Shown: positions 48,652-57,699 of the stretch, piece after piece
Position numbering within the stretch: the first letter of the stretch is position 1
Layout of the letters: each line of letters begins with the position of its first letter
NCBI RefSeq assembly: GCF_020831925.1
Contig: NZ_JAFIFQ010000006.1
Location: 1 to 64,000 of the forward strand
From: Alkalimonas sp.
GTDB lineage: Bacteria; Pseudomonadota; Gammaproteobacteria; Enterobacterales; Alteromonadaceae
Length of the DNA: 64,000 bases
Direction of reading: 5' to 3'
Program-made: the position numbers and the translations under genes
Notes under the pieces: generated by a model
The model's database searches: none
Told to the model about the DNA's origin: nothing
The model's input: the letters and a program-made list of their open reading frames with translations, nothing else

Positions 48652-50588
48652 GCCAGCAACGCTTTTTTCTGTTAGCCCCAGCGCTACAACTGCTGCTTAT
48701 CTTACTGCTGCTACCAGCATGGCAAGCATGGAGCCTTTCTATGCTATTGTTGCTAAATGGCATGGCCTGGTTACAAGCATACCAGAAACTCCCTGTGCTA
48801 AGCCTTCGCTTGGTCAATGTTATCGCTGCTATTTGTGTGATTATCCTGCTGCTGGCGATCCGACAGTTGGGCTCAATGCATTTTCTGATGCACATTTTAC
48901 TGCTATCAGCTTTGCTGCGATTACTGGCGCTATCCAGGCAAAGTGAAGCCCGGCAACTGGTTTGGGTGCAGTACTTCATTTTAGGATGCAGTTTCTTATT
49001 TCATCAATCCATGGCCATGGCGGTGCTGATTTTTATAGCCACAGGCCTTAATTTATTGCTGCAATACCTCCTCTTTGCAGAACAATTGCCCGAACGCAAA
49101 CAACTAGCCGCAGATAGTAAGTTCTTACTATTATTGCTGCCGCTATGGCTGGGTATGTTTGTTTTGTTCCCGCGACTATCCCCGCTATGGCAACTGCCCA
49201 GTTCCCAGCAAGCCATGACTGGGTTAGCTAATGAAATTGAGCCTGGAACTATTGAGCAGTTGGTGCAAAGCAATGCGACCGCCTTTCGCGTGCGATTCGA
49301 TTCAAAGCTACCCGCTCAAGAAGAACGCTATTGGCGAGCCAAAGTATTTGAGCAGTTTGATGGTCGGCGTTGGTCGGTTCAGCAAAACTTTCATCGCACG
49401 GCCCGAACCAGTCGCTCAATCACCGAACCAGACCAGCTAGTACACTATCAGGTGATTGCTGAGCCTAGTTTTCAGCGCGCCGTATTTAGCCTGGGCCTGC
49501 CAACGAACTGGAGTCCGGAGCTGGAGCCCCTGGCTGCCGGATTGTTGCGTACCAATCGGCCTGTAAGCCAACGTATCAGCTATCAACTAAGCAGTGTACT
49601 GCAACCGATCCCTTTGACGGATGATAACGAACGGCGTTGGAATTTGCTGACCGGGAATCACAACCCTAGAAGTCAGGTTTTTGCTGATGAATTGCTGGAT
49701 GAACACCCTGAGCCACACCAATTTGCCAACGCTTTGCTGGACCATTTCCGGCAGCAGAGTTTTTACTACACGTTAAATCCACCTCTGCTTGGGCGTCACA
49801 GTGTGGATGACTTTCTGTTTGAAAGCCAAGCCGGTTTTTGCAGTCATTATGCTTCTGCTACGGCCTTGTTGATGCGACAGGCTGGGATCCCAGCCCGCGT
49901 GGTTGGTGGTTACCTGGGTGGTGATTGGTATCCTGAGCAACAGTACTTACTGGTACGCCAGCGGGATGCACATGCCTGGGTGGAGTATTTGGTGGATGAC
50001 CGTTGGTATCCGTTGGATCCCACTGCCGCCATTGCGCCGGAACGGGTACTTGATGGCCTGGACAGCGCTTTATCGCCAGACGATATGGCTCTGTTGGGCC
50101 GCTCCTTGTTTGGAGAGCTGCCATTGTTTGCTCAGCTGCGCTTACAGCTGTTGCACCTGGATTACTACTGGTCGGTCTGGGTGCTGGGTTTTAACCAGCA
50201 GCGCCAGGATGCTATTTGGCAGTCATTACGCAAGTTTTTTGCGAACTGGCAGCAATGGTTGCTGGCGTCACTGTTATTGTTCTTGCTGTTTCTGGCAGGG
50301 TTAGCAGGCTATTGCTGGCGGCATAGACAGCAATCGAGCCTTTCTGAACAACTACTCAAAGCCATCCCACGACTAAGCGCCAGAGCTCCTGAGCAAAGCC
50401 TTAACCAGGCATTGAAGTTATTGGCTAGCAGTAATGCAGCAGAACACGCTTTACTTCGGCAGGTGGATCACTTGTATGAGCTCAGTATTTTTGCTTCCGA
50501 CAAGGCTGCAGAGCAAAAACTGACACGCTTATTAAAACAACACAAACGCAGGTTAAAACAGCTAAAGCCAATGAAGGGCAGTCAATGA
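48645..50588 (+). CDS. TgpA-like membrane transglutaminase-domain protein
   Basis: Inner-membrane protein with a periplasmic transglutaminase core, like Pseudomonas TgpA. The 647 residues have several N-terminal membrane helices (about 5-200), a papain-like transglutaminase domain with the catalytic Cys in GFCSHYASAT (about 399), His in RDAHAWVEY (about 443) and Asp in YPLDPTAA (about 457), one more membrane helix and a cytosolic tail. I chose the ATG at 48645 because AAGG lies about nine bases upstream; an ATG seven codons earlier has no ribosome site. It is the last gene of the operon, and its stop codon lies within an inverted repeat shared with the convergent Tricorn-like gene. Confidence 0.9.
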   Translation: MLSQQRFFLLAPALQLLLILLLLPAWQAWSLSMLLLLNGMAWLQAYQKLPVLSLRLVNVIAAICVIILLLAIRQLGSMHFLMHILLLSALLRLLALSRQSEARQLVWVQYFILGCSFLFHQSMAMAVLIFIATGLNLLLQYLLFAEQLPERKQLAADSKFLLLLLPLWLGMFVLFPRLSPLWQLPSSQQAMTGLANEIEPGTIEQLVQSNATAFRVRFDSKLPAQEERYWRAKVFEQFDGRRWSVQQNFHRTARTSRSITEPDQLVHYQVIAEPSFQRAVFSLGLPTNWSPELEPLAAGLLRTNRPVSQRISYQLSSVLQPIPLTDDNERRWNLLTGNHNPRSQVFADELLDEHPEPHQFANALLDHFRQQSFYYTLNPPLLGRHSVDDFLFESQAGFCSHYASATALLMRQAGIPARVVGGYLGGDWYPEQQYLLVRQRDAHAWVEYLVDDRWYPLDPTAAIAPERVLDGLDSALSPDDMALLGRSLFGELPLFAQLRLQLLHLDYYWSVWVLGFNQQRQDAIWQSLRKFFANWQQWLLASLLLFLLFLAGLAGYCWRHRQQSSLSEQLLKAIPRLSARAPEQSLNQALKLLASSNAAEHALLRQVDHLYELSIFASDKAAEQKLTRLLKQHKRRLKQLKPMKGSQ

Positions 50589-50597
50589 CTGCCCTTC
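50573..50597. other. Inverted repeat at the convergent 3' ends
   Basis: A 12-base perfect inverted repeat (50573-50584 with 50586-50597) can fold as an 11-base-pair stem with a three-base loop on either strand. It spans the tgpA-like stop and lies just beyond the Tricorn-like stop. No T tract follows on either strand, so it may be a 3'-end stabiliser shared by both transcripts. Confidence 0.6.
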
Positions 50598-50607
50598 CAG
50601 AATACAC

Positions 50608-53600
50608 TTACCGGCGGATATCAGCTGCCGGGCCAGGCTGAATAGGTTCGGCTTTAAGCTCCGGAATGGGCTCGCGCTGGACTTTGCCCCGCAGATAATC
50701 GATAGCAAAGTTCAGCTGAGCGTCTTCCCCTCGGAAGGTAGCCACCGGCATATTACGCACCTCGTAATCCGGTGCTACACCATATCCTTCAATGATATAG
50801 CGACCATCCATAGCAAATTGAGGTGTTTCAGCCACCCGGGCAACACCGCGATCCGTCAGTAAGTTACGCCCGGTCAGCCAGACACCAGCCCCGGCCGTTC
50901 GCATGCCCACCAAAGGCCCCAGCTCCAGCACTTTGACGCCCGCAGCGAAGGTTTCACCGTCCGAGTAGGTGAGCTGATCGGTCAATACCACCAAATGACC
51001 ACGAAATGCCTGTTGCATATTGGTGTAAGGCCCACCCTGAGTCGGTTGCCAGAATGCCCAGGCCCGACGCAACAGCTTTTCGATGATCCAACTGTCGATG
51101 TTACCACCACGATTTCGTCGTACATCAATGATCAAGCCATCTTTATCAACATTGGCATAAAACTCACGGGCAAAATTGGCAATGTCGTTTGGCCCCATCG
51201 CGTACAAGTGCAGATAACCAAACTGTCCTTCTGAGGCCGTTTGCACTTTAGCCGCATTGTTAAATACCCAGTCCTGATAACGCAACTGATGATCGCGTCC
51301 GGCATTGACCGGTACAGCTACCGTTTGCAGGCGACTATTGCCACGGCTTAAATCCAGCAACACCTGGCGGCCAACCTGGTTGCGCAGCTGCAACTGGACA
51401 TCAGCTACCGTTTGCACCGACCGGCCATTAACGGCACGGATCAGATCGCCAACCCTTGCATTCACCCCAGGTTGCGCCAATGGCGCCGCCTGGGCTGGTA
51501 GCTCTGGATCGGTCCGGTAAATATGAGCAATACGCACACCATCTGCGGTCGTTTCTAGGCTGGCACCCAAACTTGCTGCGGCAGGTGTTGGCCGCTGCGC
51601 CGGATAATCGCCGCCCCGTACCTGGGAGTGCAGTGCGTCGAGCTCGCCCATCATCTGGGCCAGCACATCATCAAGTTCATGGCGGTCGGAAACCCGCTCT
51701 ACCAGCGGCAGATAGCGTGTCTTGGTTTCCTGCCAATCTAAGCCACGCATGGCTTTATCGAATAAAAACTCACGCTGCATCAGCCAGGCATCACGGAACA
51801 TCTGTTGCCATTCCTGCTTGGGATCCAGCGCCAGCTGCCATTGCCTGCTGTTCAGCAGTGCCGAGCTCAGATCGGATGGCTCTTTATCGCCGATATCCAC
51901 CACATACATAGGGCCGGTGCCATTGGCTTGCTGCTTTCGCAAAAACAGCTGTTTGCCGTCGTGCGATACCCGGTAATCAGCAATAGCTGAACCGTAGTGC
52001 TCGATTTTTGCATCCCGGTTATCAATTTTAATCACCTTGAGATCCGGGGTGGAGCCAGCATCATAGCTCCACTCACGCACAAACAAACGCTGCTCGGTCA
52101 CACTGAGCTGGGTGTAATTGCCAGCCGCTACCGGCACCTGCCATAAGCGTTGATTCAGCCCCTGCCAGTCGACCCGGCTAACCGCTGCCGCTCTGCGGCC
52201 ACGCCGCGCTGGTTCTTCGCTGTTGATCTCAGCTACTGGCAACTCAGTCGGTGGTTGAAACGGAAAGGCTGCGCCCTGCTTCAGGCTAACGGCGAAAATC
52301 TCACTGCGCCGGTCAAACATCGGTCCCAGGTTGCGATCGCCCCAGGGATGGCCAGGGGTGGCTCTAAAATGACGGTTGGATAAAAAATACAGCCAGTTGC
52401 CATCCGGGCTAAACGCCGGAGAGAACGACTCATACTTGCTGCTGGTGATCAGTTGGTGTTTTTGTTCTGCCAGTGAATACAGCAGCACCTGGCTGCGCTG
52501 CTGACGGGTTTCCACATGGGTCAGCGCAATCAGCTGGCTGTCGTGCGACCAGACAATATCGGCAAAAGGCGCCAGACCCACACCACCGCTAAATGCCAGT
52601 TTATTCTCCAGCGTTTGAAGATTCAGCAACCAAAGATTACCAGCTTTATCATCATGCGCCAGCCAGTTGCCATCTGGTGATAAAGCCAGTTGCCAGCGAA
52701 AGCCATTGCCATCTTTGGTTAATTGCTTGGCTTCATCCCGGCCATCGGCAGCATAACGCCAGATCTCCAGCTCGCCGGTTTGGTCGCTGATAGCATACAC
52801 CCATTTGCCATCCTGACTGAGGATGGCTTCCCGGATGCGGCTGTTGGCCGGGGTGGCAATGTCTACCAACCGTGCCGGCGATTTGGCGGCAATTGCCACC
52901 TTGCCACGCGCAGTAAGCACCACCTGATCACCAAAGCCAGCGTAATGCGCACTGGTCAGGTAATTCAGCGGCTGATCCAGCCAGCGCTCACGTTGATGCG
53001 GCCGGTCGGACTGAATGCTAAGCTCAAGCAGGCGATCCTCACCGCTTTGCAGATCCAGCAAATGAATATCGGCACCCAACTGATAGACAATTCGGCCCTG
53101 ATTCAAATAAGCCTGACGAACCTGCCAATCCTGATGATGGCTATGTTGTTGCAAATCACTGCCATCGGTTTGCATCGACCAGATGTTCGGATTACCGCTG
53201 GCATCGCTGACAAAATACACTCGCCCTTGCCACAGCATGGGATTACGCACAGAGCCCTGGTGTCCGGCACTGAGCAATTCAGCTTCCTGGCCGGAGCCCA
53301 GCCGATAGCGCCATAACTCACCCATAGCCCCACCACGGTAGGTGCGGGCATTATCACCGGTGGCTTGCAGACCATGCTGCACAAAGTACAGCCACTCCCC
53401 GTCACTATCCAGTGCCCCTTCAATGGCATCTGCTACCGGTAAGGTTTCAGTTTTTAAGCTGGTGGGATCAACGGTTTTCAGCAGCCAGAAATTAGCCGGG
53501 CCAGCCACATGATCAGTGGCATACAGCAGTTGGCCATCTTTAGTCCAACCTTGCAGGCGCACCCGGCTGTTTTCAAAAGTAACCCGTTTGGCCACCCCAC

Positions 53601-53883
53601 CATTGGCGGCTTTGACATAAAGCTCTGGGGTTTGTTCATAACTTGCGACAAAAGCCAGCCACTTGCCATCTGGCGATAACCGGGCCTGCGTTTCTTCGGT
53701 TGGATGCGTGGTGAGGCGATGACCGCGCAAGCTGGCTAAATCAGCCTGCCAGATATTGCCTTCAGACGTAAACAGCAGATTATCTTGCTGCAGTGAAGGC
53801 GAACGGAAATAGCTATCCGATGCCAGAGCGTTGGCACTGAATACAGAGGTAATGGCAAAAGCCAGCAGTGTCTTTTTGATCAT
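50608..53883 (-). CDS. Tricorn-like S41 peptidase with beta-propeller
   Basis: Large exported tricorn-protease homologue, probably a periplasmic peptidase working on oligopeptides. The 1091-residue precursor has a signal peptide (cleavage near ALAS, about 22), WD40/PD40-type propeller repeats (ARLSPDGKWLAFVAS, PAFSPDGNWLYFLSN and similar), a PDZ-like segment (GVNARVGDLIRAVNGRSV) and an S41 catalytic domain with the nucleophile region LTYSDGETFAAG. The C-terminal proline-rich tail is short. I chose the ATG at 53883; a GTG seven codons upstream lacks a ribosome site. It lies between purT and the convergent tgpA-like gene. Confidence 0.92.
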   Translation of the reverse strand: MIKKTLLAFAITSVFSANALASDSYFRSPSLQQDNLLFTSEGNIWQADLASLRGHRLTTHPTEETQARLSPDGKWLAFVASYEQTPELYVKAANGGVAKRVTFENSRVRLQGWTKDGQLLYATDHVAGPANFWLLKTVDPTSLKTETLPVADAIEGALDSDGEWLYFVQHGLQATGDNARTYRGGAMGELWRYRLGSGQEAELLSAGHQGSVRNPMLWQGRVYFVSDASGNPNIWSMQTDGSDLQQHSHHQDWQVRQAYLNQGRIVYQLGADIHLLDLQSGEDRLLELSIQSDRPHQRERWLDQPLNYLTSAHYAGFGDQVVLTARGKVAIAAKSPARLVDIATPANSRIREAILSQDGKWVYAISDQTGELEIWRYAADGRDEAKQLTKDGNGFRWQLALSPDGNWLAHDDKAGNLWLLNLQTLENKLAFSGGVGLAPFADIVWSHDSQLIALTHVETRQQRSQVLLYSLAEQKHQLITSSKYESFSPAFSPDGNWLYFLSNRHFRATPGHPWGDRNLGPMFDRRSEIFAVSLKQGAAFPFQPPTELPVAEINSEEPARRGRRAAAVSRVDWQGLNQRLWQVPVAAGNYTQLSVTEQRLFVREWSYDAGSTPDLKVIKIDNRDAKIEHYGSAIADYRVSHDGKQLFLRKQQANGTGPMYVVDIGDKEPSDLSSALLNSRQWQLALDPKQEWQQMFRDAWLMQREFLFDKAMRGLDWQETKTRYLPLVERVSDRHELDDVLAQMMGELDALHSQVRGGDYPAQRPTPAAASLGASLETTADGVRIAHIYRTDPELPAQAAPLAQPGVNARVGDLIRAVNGRSVQTVADVQLQLRNQVGRQVLLDLSRGNSRLQTVAVPVNAGRDHQLRYQDWVFNNAAKVQTASEGQFGYLHLYAMGPNDIANFAREFYANVDKDGLIIDVRRNRGGNIDSWIIEKLLRRAWAFWQPTQGGPYTNMQQAFRGHLVVLTDQLTYSDGETFAAGVKVLELGPLVGMRTAGAGVWLTGRNLLTDRGVARVAETPQFAMDGRYIIEGYGVAPDYEVRNMPVATFRGEDAQLNFAIDYLRGKVQREPIPELKAEPIQPGPAADIRR

Positions 53884-53987
53884 GGTAGGTCTTGTTGTTA
53901 GCACAAAGTAGCATAACGCTATCAGAACTAAGGCAACAGAACCAGAATCAATGCGGCTAAATCAGGGTTTCTACGGTTGGATAGCAG

Positions 53988-54015
53988 GCTGAAACGGCAT
54001 CCGTGCCGCTTCAGC
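53988..54015 (-). terminator. Possible purT terminator hairpin
   Basis: GCTGAA-x-CGGCA pairs with TGCCG-x-TTCAGC (53988-53999 with 54004-54015) around a TCCG loop with one internal mismatch, just past the purT stop. No U tract follows on the minus strand, so termination strength is uncertain. Confidence 0.45.
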
Positions 54016-54022
54016 ATCAAGC

Positions 54023-55210
54023 TTACCGCAGCTCAGTGCGCAGCTTGCTGACACAAGCCTTGGCTTTATCGATGGCGGCTTTGGTACTGTCGTCAAGCGC
54101 TAGCGCTACGCCCATACGGCGCTTACCCTGCACTTCCGGTTTGCCGAACAGTCGTATCTCGGTATCCGGCACCGCCAGCGCATCCGCCAGCCCCTGATAA
54201 CGGATATCGGCGCTTTGGCCTTCGACCAGGAGCACAGCCGATGCCGCTGGTCCGTACTGGCGAATTTGTGGAATAGGTAAGCCTAAAATCGCACGGGCAT
54301 GCAGTGCAAATTCGCTGTATTGCTGCGAAATCAAAGTCACCAAACCGGTATCGTGTGGCCGGGGGGAGACTTCGCTAAACCAAACGTCATCGCCTTTGAT
54401 AAAGAGCTCCACGCCAAAGATCCCGGCACCACTCAGTGCTTGCACCACCTGACGGGCAAATTGCTGGGATTTTTCCAAAGCGGCCGCTGACATCGCCTGT
54501 GGCTGCCAGCTTTCGCGGTAATCACCATCTTCCTGGCGGTGGCCTATCGGCGCACAGAACTGAATGCCCTGCGCCGATTGCACGGTTAGCAAGGTGATTT
54601 CGTAATCAAAATCAATGAAACCTTCCACTATCACATGGCCCTTACCGGCGCGACCGCCTTCCTGAGCATAAGCCCAGGCTGCAGCCAAATCGTCGGCGCT
54701 TTTCAGCACCGTCTGGCCTTTACCAGAGGACGACATAATGGGCTTAACCACACAAGGGTAGCCAATGGCAGCCACCGCCGCTTCAAAGCTGGCTTTATCC
54801 TGCGCAAACTGATAGCTCGAGGTAGGCAGCTGCAATTCTTCGGCCGCCAGCCGGCGAATGCCTTCACGGTTCATGGTTAAATTAGCTGCCCGGGCACTGG
54901 GTACCACAGTAAAACCGGCCTGCTCCAGCTCCAGCAGCTCAGTGGTGGCTATGGCCTCTAACTCGGGCACGATAAAGGTTGGCTTTTCTTTGATCACCAA
55001 CTGACGCAGCGCTGCATTGTTTAGCATCGAAATCACCACTGCTTTGTCGGCGACCTGCATGGCCGGCGCATTGGGGTAGCGATCCACCGCAATCACTTCA
55101 CAGCCATAACGTTTTAATTCAATGCACAGCTCTTTGCCCAGCTCACCGCTGCCCAGCAACAAGACCTTGGTGGCACTGCTGCTACCAGGAGTTCCGATGG
55201 TTGTACTCAT
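54023..55210 (-). CDS. purT: Formate-dependent phosphoribosylglycinamide formyltransferase
   Basis: ATP-grasp enzyme that makes formyl-GAR directly from formate and ATP, an alternative to folate-dependent PurN in purine synthesis. The 395 residues match E. coli PurT (392). Nucleotide-binding and ATP-grasp segments are visible ([57 protein letters not shown]). The ATG at 55210 overlaps the gnd stop by one base as TAATG, and GAGG lies eight bases upstream, so it is translationally coupled to gnd. The frame extends 13 codons upstream inside gnd, which is not a likely start. Confidence 0.97.
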   Translation of the reverse strand: MSTTIGTPGSSSATKVLLLGSGELGKELCIELKRYGCEVIAVDRYPNAPAMQVADKAVVISMLNNAALRQLVIKEKPTFIVPELEAIATTELLELEQAGFTVVPSARAANLTMNREGIRRLAAEELQLPTSSYQFAQDKASFEAAVAAIGYPCVVKPIMSSSGKGQTVLKSADDLAAAWAYAQEGGRAGKGHVIVEGFIDFDYEITLLTVQSAQGIQFCAPIGHRQEDGDYRESWQPQAMSAAALEKSQQFARQVVQALSGAGIFGVELFIKGDDVWFSEVSPRPHDTGLVTLISQQYSEFALHARAILGLPIPQIRQYGPAASAVLLVEGQSADIRYQGLADALAVPDTEIRLFGKPEVQGKRRMGVALALDDSTKAAIDKAKACVSKLRTELR

Positions 55211-56739
55211 TATTTGATCCTCGTCATTGGCCGGCCCTGCTCGCTCCATAACACATGGAAAGTTTTACCTTTGGGCTGATCGGTACGCTCAAAGGTATGA
55301 GCACCAAAGAAGTCACGCTGGCCTTGCAACAAGTTGGCTGGCAGTACTGCTGTGCGATAAGCATCGTAATAACTCAGCGCTGAGCTGAGCGCCGGTACAG
55401 GAATGCCGGCCAGGGTGGCATTGGCTACGGCCTGGCGCCAGTGCTGCTGAAAACCGGAGATTTGTTTGGCGAAGAATGGGTCGACCAGCAGGTTGGCCAG
55501 TTCTTCATTGCGCTGATAAGCTTCGGTAATGGACTGCAAAAAGACCGCACGGATAATACAACCGGCCCGCCAGATCTTGGCGATTTCAGCAAAGTTAAGC
55601 TCCCAGCCCTGCTCTGCCGCCGCGGTTTTCATCAGATGAAAGCCCTGTGCATAAACACAGACCTTGGCGCAATACAGCGCATCATGCAAAGCAGCTACCG
55701 TCGCTTGTTTTTGCGCGTCATCCAGCAACTGCGGGCTTGGACCGGCCAGCACGCTGGAGGCTTTTACCCGCTCCGCTTTTAGTGCGGATAATGAGCGGGC
55801 ATAGACCGCTTCGGCAATACTTGGCGCCGGACTGCCCAGTTGCAAGCTGCTGACCGCAGTCCACAGGCCGGTGCCCTTTTGGCCGGCTTTATCCAAAATC
55901 ACATCGACCAACGGCAAGCCAGTGTCTGAATCGGCGGTGGCCAGCACCTCAGCGCTGATTTCCATCAGGTAGCTGTTTAAAATACCTTCATTCCACTGCT
56001 TAAAAACGCCGGCGATTTCCAACGGGTTCATATCCAGTTGGTCGCGCATCACCTGATAGGCTTCGCAAATCAGCTGCATATCGGCATATTCAATGCCATT
56101 GTGCACCATCTTAACGTAATGGCCCGAGCCGGTTGGGCCTATGTAAGTGGCACAAGGCTCACCTTCGGTGACCGGCTTACCGGGTATTTTACGTTCAATC
56201 GGCTTACCACTGGCAGGATCGACCTTGGCAGCAATGGCCTGCCAGACTGGCTTAATGCGGGTCCAGGCATAGGGATCGCCACTTGGCATCAGGGAGGGGC
56301 CAAAACGGGCGCCCTCTTCTCCGCCAGAAACCGCAGTACTAAAGAAAATAAACTTGCCTTCGTAGGACTTTTCCCGCTCGACCGTATCGGTCCACAGGCT
56401 GTTGCCGGTATCCACCACGATGTCATCGGCCTGAATGCCGGCATCAATCAGCTTATGGCAAATATCATCCACCGGTTTTCCGGCGGGCACCGACAACACA
56501 ATCAGGTGCGGCGCTTTTAAAAGGCCAAGCAATTCGGTGTAGGAACTGCAGGCAATGACCCGGGCGGGCTGATCACCACGCTCAGAGGCATCTTGCGCCA
56601 ACACAGCGTCCAGACGCTGACGGTCCAGATCAAAAGCAGCCACTCGATAGCCATTATCGGCCAGATTGAGGATAAGGTTTTTGCCCATAACACCGGCGCC
56701 AACAAAGCCGATATCGCAGTGACGAATGGGGTCTGACAT
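55210..56739 (-). CDS. gnd: 6-phosphogluconate dehydrogenase (decarboxylating)
   Basis: NADP-dependent oxidative decarboxylation of 6-phosphogluconate in the pentose phosphate pathway. The 509-residue protein is longer than E. coli Gnd (468) and belongs to the long form found in many marine Gammaproteobacteria. The Rossmann motif [12 protein letters not shown] (about 11-22) and catalytic K and HNG in [14 protein letters not shown] are present, as is the [21 protein letters not shown] block. The ATG at 56739 has AGGA seven to eight bases ahead; the frame is open 15 codons further. The stop overlaps the purT start. Confidence 0.96.
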   Translation of the reverse strand: MSDPIRHCDIGFVGAGVMGKNLILNLADNGYRVAAFDLDRQRLDAVLAQDASERGDQPARVIACSSYTELLGLLKAPHLIVLSVPAGKPVDDICHKLIDAGIQADDIVVDTGNSLWTDTVEREKSYEGKFIFFSTAVSGGEEGARFGPSLMPSGDPYAWTRIKPVWQAIAAKVDPASGKPIERKIPGKPVTEGEPCATYIGPTGSGHYVKMVHNGIEYADMQLICEAYQVMRDQLDMNPLEIAGVFKQWNEGILNSYLMEISAEVLATADSDTGLPLVDVILDKAGQKGTGLWTAVSSLQLGSPAPSIAEAVYARSLSALKAERVKASSVLAGPSPQLLDDAQKQATVAALHDALYCAKVCVYAQGFHLMKTAAAEQGWELNFAEIAKIWRAGCIIRAVFLQSITEAYQRNEELANLLVDPFFAKQISGFQQHWRQAVANATLAGIPVPALSSALSYYDAYRTAVLPANLLQGQRDFFGAHTFERTDQPKGKTFHVLWSEQGRPMTRIK

Positions 56740-56774
56740 GAAGAGTCCTATTTCAGCCGAAGAAATCGGCGCGA

Positions 56775-56803
56775 AGTATACCAAGTTCGCGCCATAATTG
56801 CAG
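56775..56803 (-). promoter_or_regulatory. Possible gnd promoter
   Basis: A TATACT -10 on the minus strand (56775-56780) is preceded by TGG, giving an extended -10, and by a weak CTGCAA -35 at 17 bases. It lies about 35 bases upstream of the gnd ATG. The rest of the 246-base gap to the next minus-strand gene shows nothing else I can name. Confidence 0.4.
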
Positions 56804-56985
56804 TCTTCGTCTTACCCGCATCTGATAACAGATGCCTGTTCTGGCGAACTCCTGACGGTAAATGATGCCATCATGCTGCCACAACCTGCTGCTATACGAT
56901 CAAGAAGGCGGATCGATCTTGCTTTTTTGAACTACGGCCCCCAAAGCCATTGAACGCATAGTCGTTTACCGATCCGCAAGGGCCA

Positions 56986-57372
56986 TTACTGCTCCCAGGT
57001 TCCCATCATCAATTGACAACCATTTTGCGAGCTTTCAAGCAGCTGGGCATCGCGATTGTAATAATAAAAACTCACCACACCGCCGCCCACATCTTTGCAT
57101 TTTGCCTGAGGGTTGGCAGGGCAAGCCGTCATATAGGTAATATCGGCCTGGTATTGATCGTCGTTAAGAGGGTTACTCATACTCTGACACATCTCTTGAA
57201 ACTGCGCAGTCGAGATGCTGCCGTTTTCAATACAATCATTGATCACAATTCGCTGATCCAACATTTTAAAATCGCCCTCCAACAAGCAAGCCCTTTCGCT
57301 GGCAAATGCCGACGTCATAGACAAACTCCCGAGGCTGACAGCAAGTAATAAAGCACCTTGTAACAGTTTCAT
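56986..57372 (-). CDS. Small secreted cysteine-containing protein, unknown function
   Basis: I do not recognise this 128-residue protein. It has a clear signal peptide (about 1-24, ending SAFA) and six cysteines in the mature part (29, 47, 62, 84, 92 and 119), so three disulfides are possible. Aromatic and acidic residues are frequent (SFYYYNRD). The ATG has AAGGA seven bases upstream. It stands alone on the minus strand between gnd and the glycogen genes. Periplasmic or extracellular location is inferred; function unknown. Confidence 0.75.
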   Translation of the reverse strand: MKLLQGALLLAVSLGSLSMTSAFASERACLLEGDFKMLDQRIVINDCIENGSISTAQFQEMCQSMSNPLNDDQYQADITYMTACPANPQAKCKDVGGGVVSFYYYNRDAQLLESSQNGCQLMMGTWEQ

Positions 57373-57699
57373 GAAACATCCTTATTAATAAGCAGAGATA
57401 CTCATTTCGCGCTTTGATCTAATATTTAGGGCTGATTGGTTGTTTTGACTCAGGAGCATACTGTATTTGATTTGCGCTACAGACACCAGCAGATCACCAC
57501 CATTTTTAACGTCAAGATAACTTTCATTGGTATATACAGAGAGTTTATTATGATATAAACATCAAATGTAATAAAACTTTGACGCTTTTATTGTTAAGCT
57601 CAGCATCCATTTTTAAAATAGGAAGCTGGGTACTAAAATCGGTCGTGGCCCAGCAAGCACGCTGAAAAAAATGGCTTTATGATGAGACTGTGGCAACAC
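57373..57699. other. AT-rich intergenic region without a recognised gene
   Basis: This 327-base gap separates the small secreted protein gene from the end of glgX; both are on the minus strand. It probably contains the promoter of the secreted-protein gene and the 3' end of the glycogen operon. I find no reading frame with a plausible ribosome site, no tRNA-like fold and no strong intrinsic terminator. A loose GCTGGG/CCCAGC pair with a large loop lies near 57625-57655. Confidence 0.5.
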
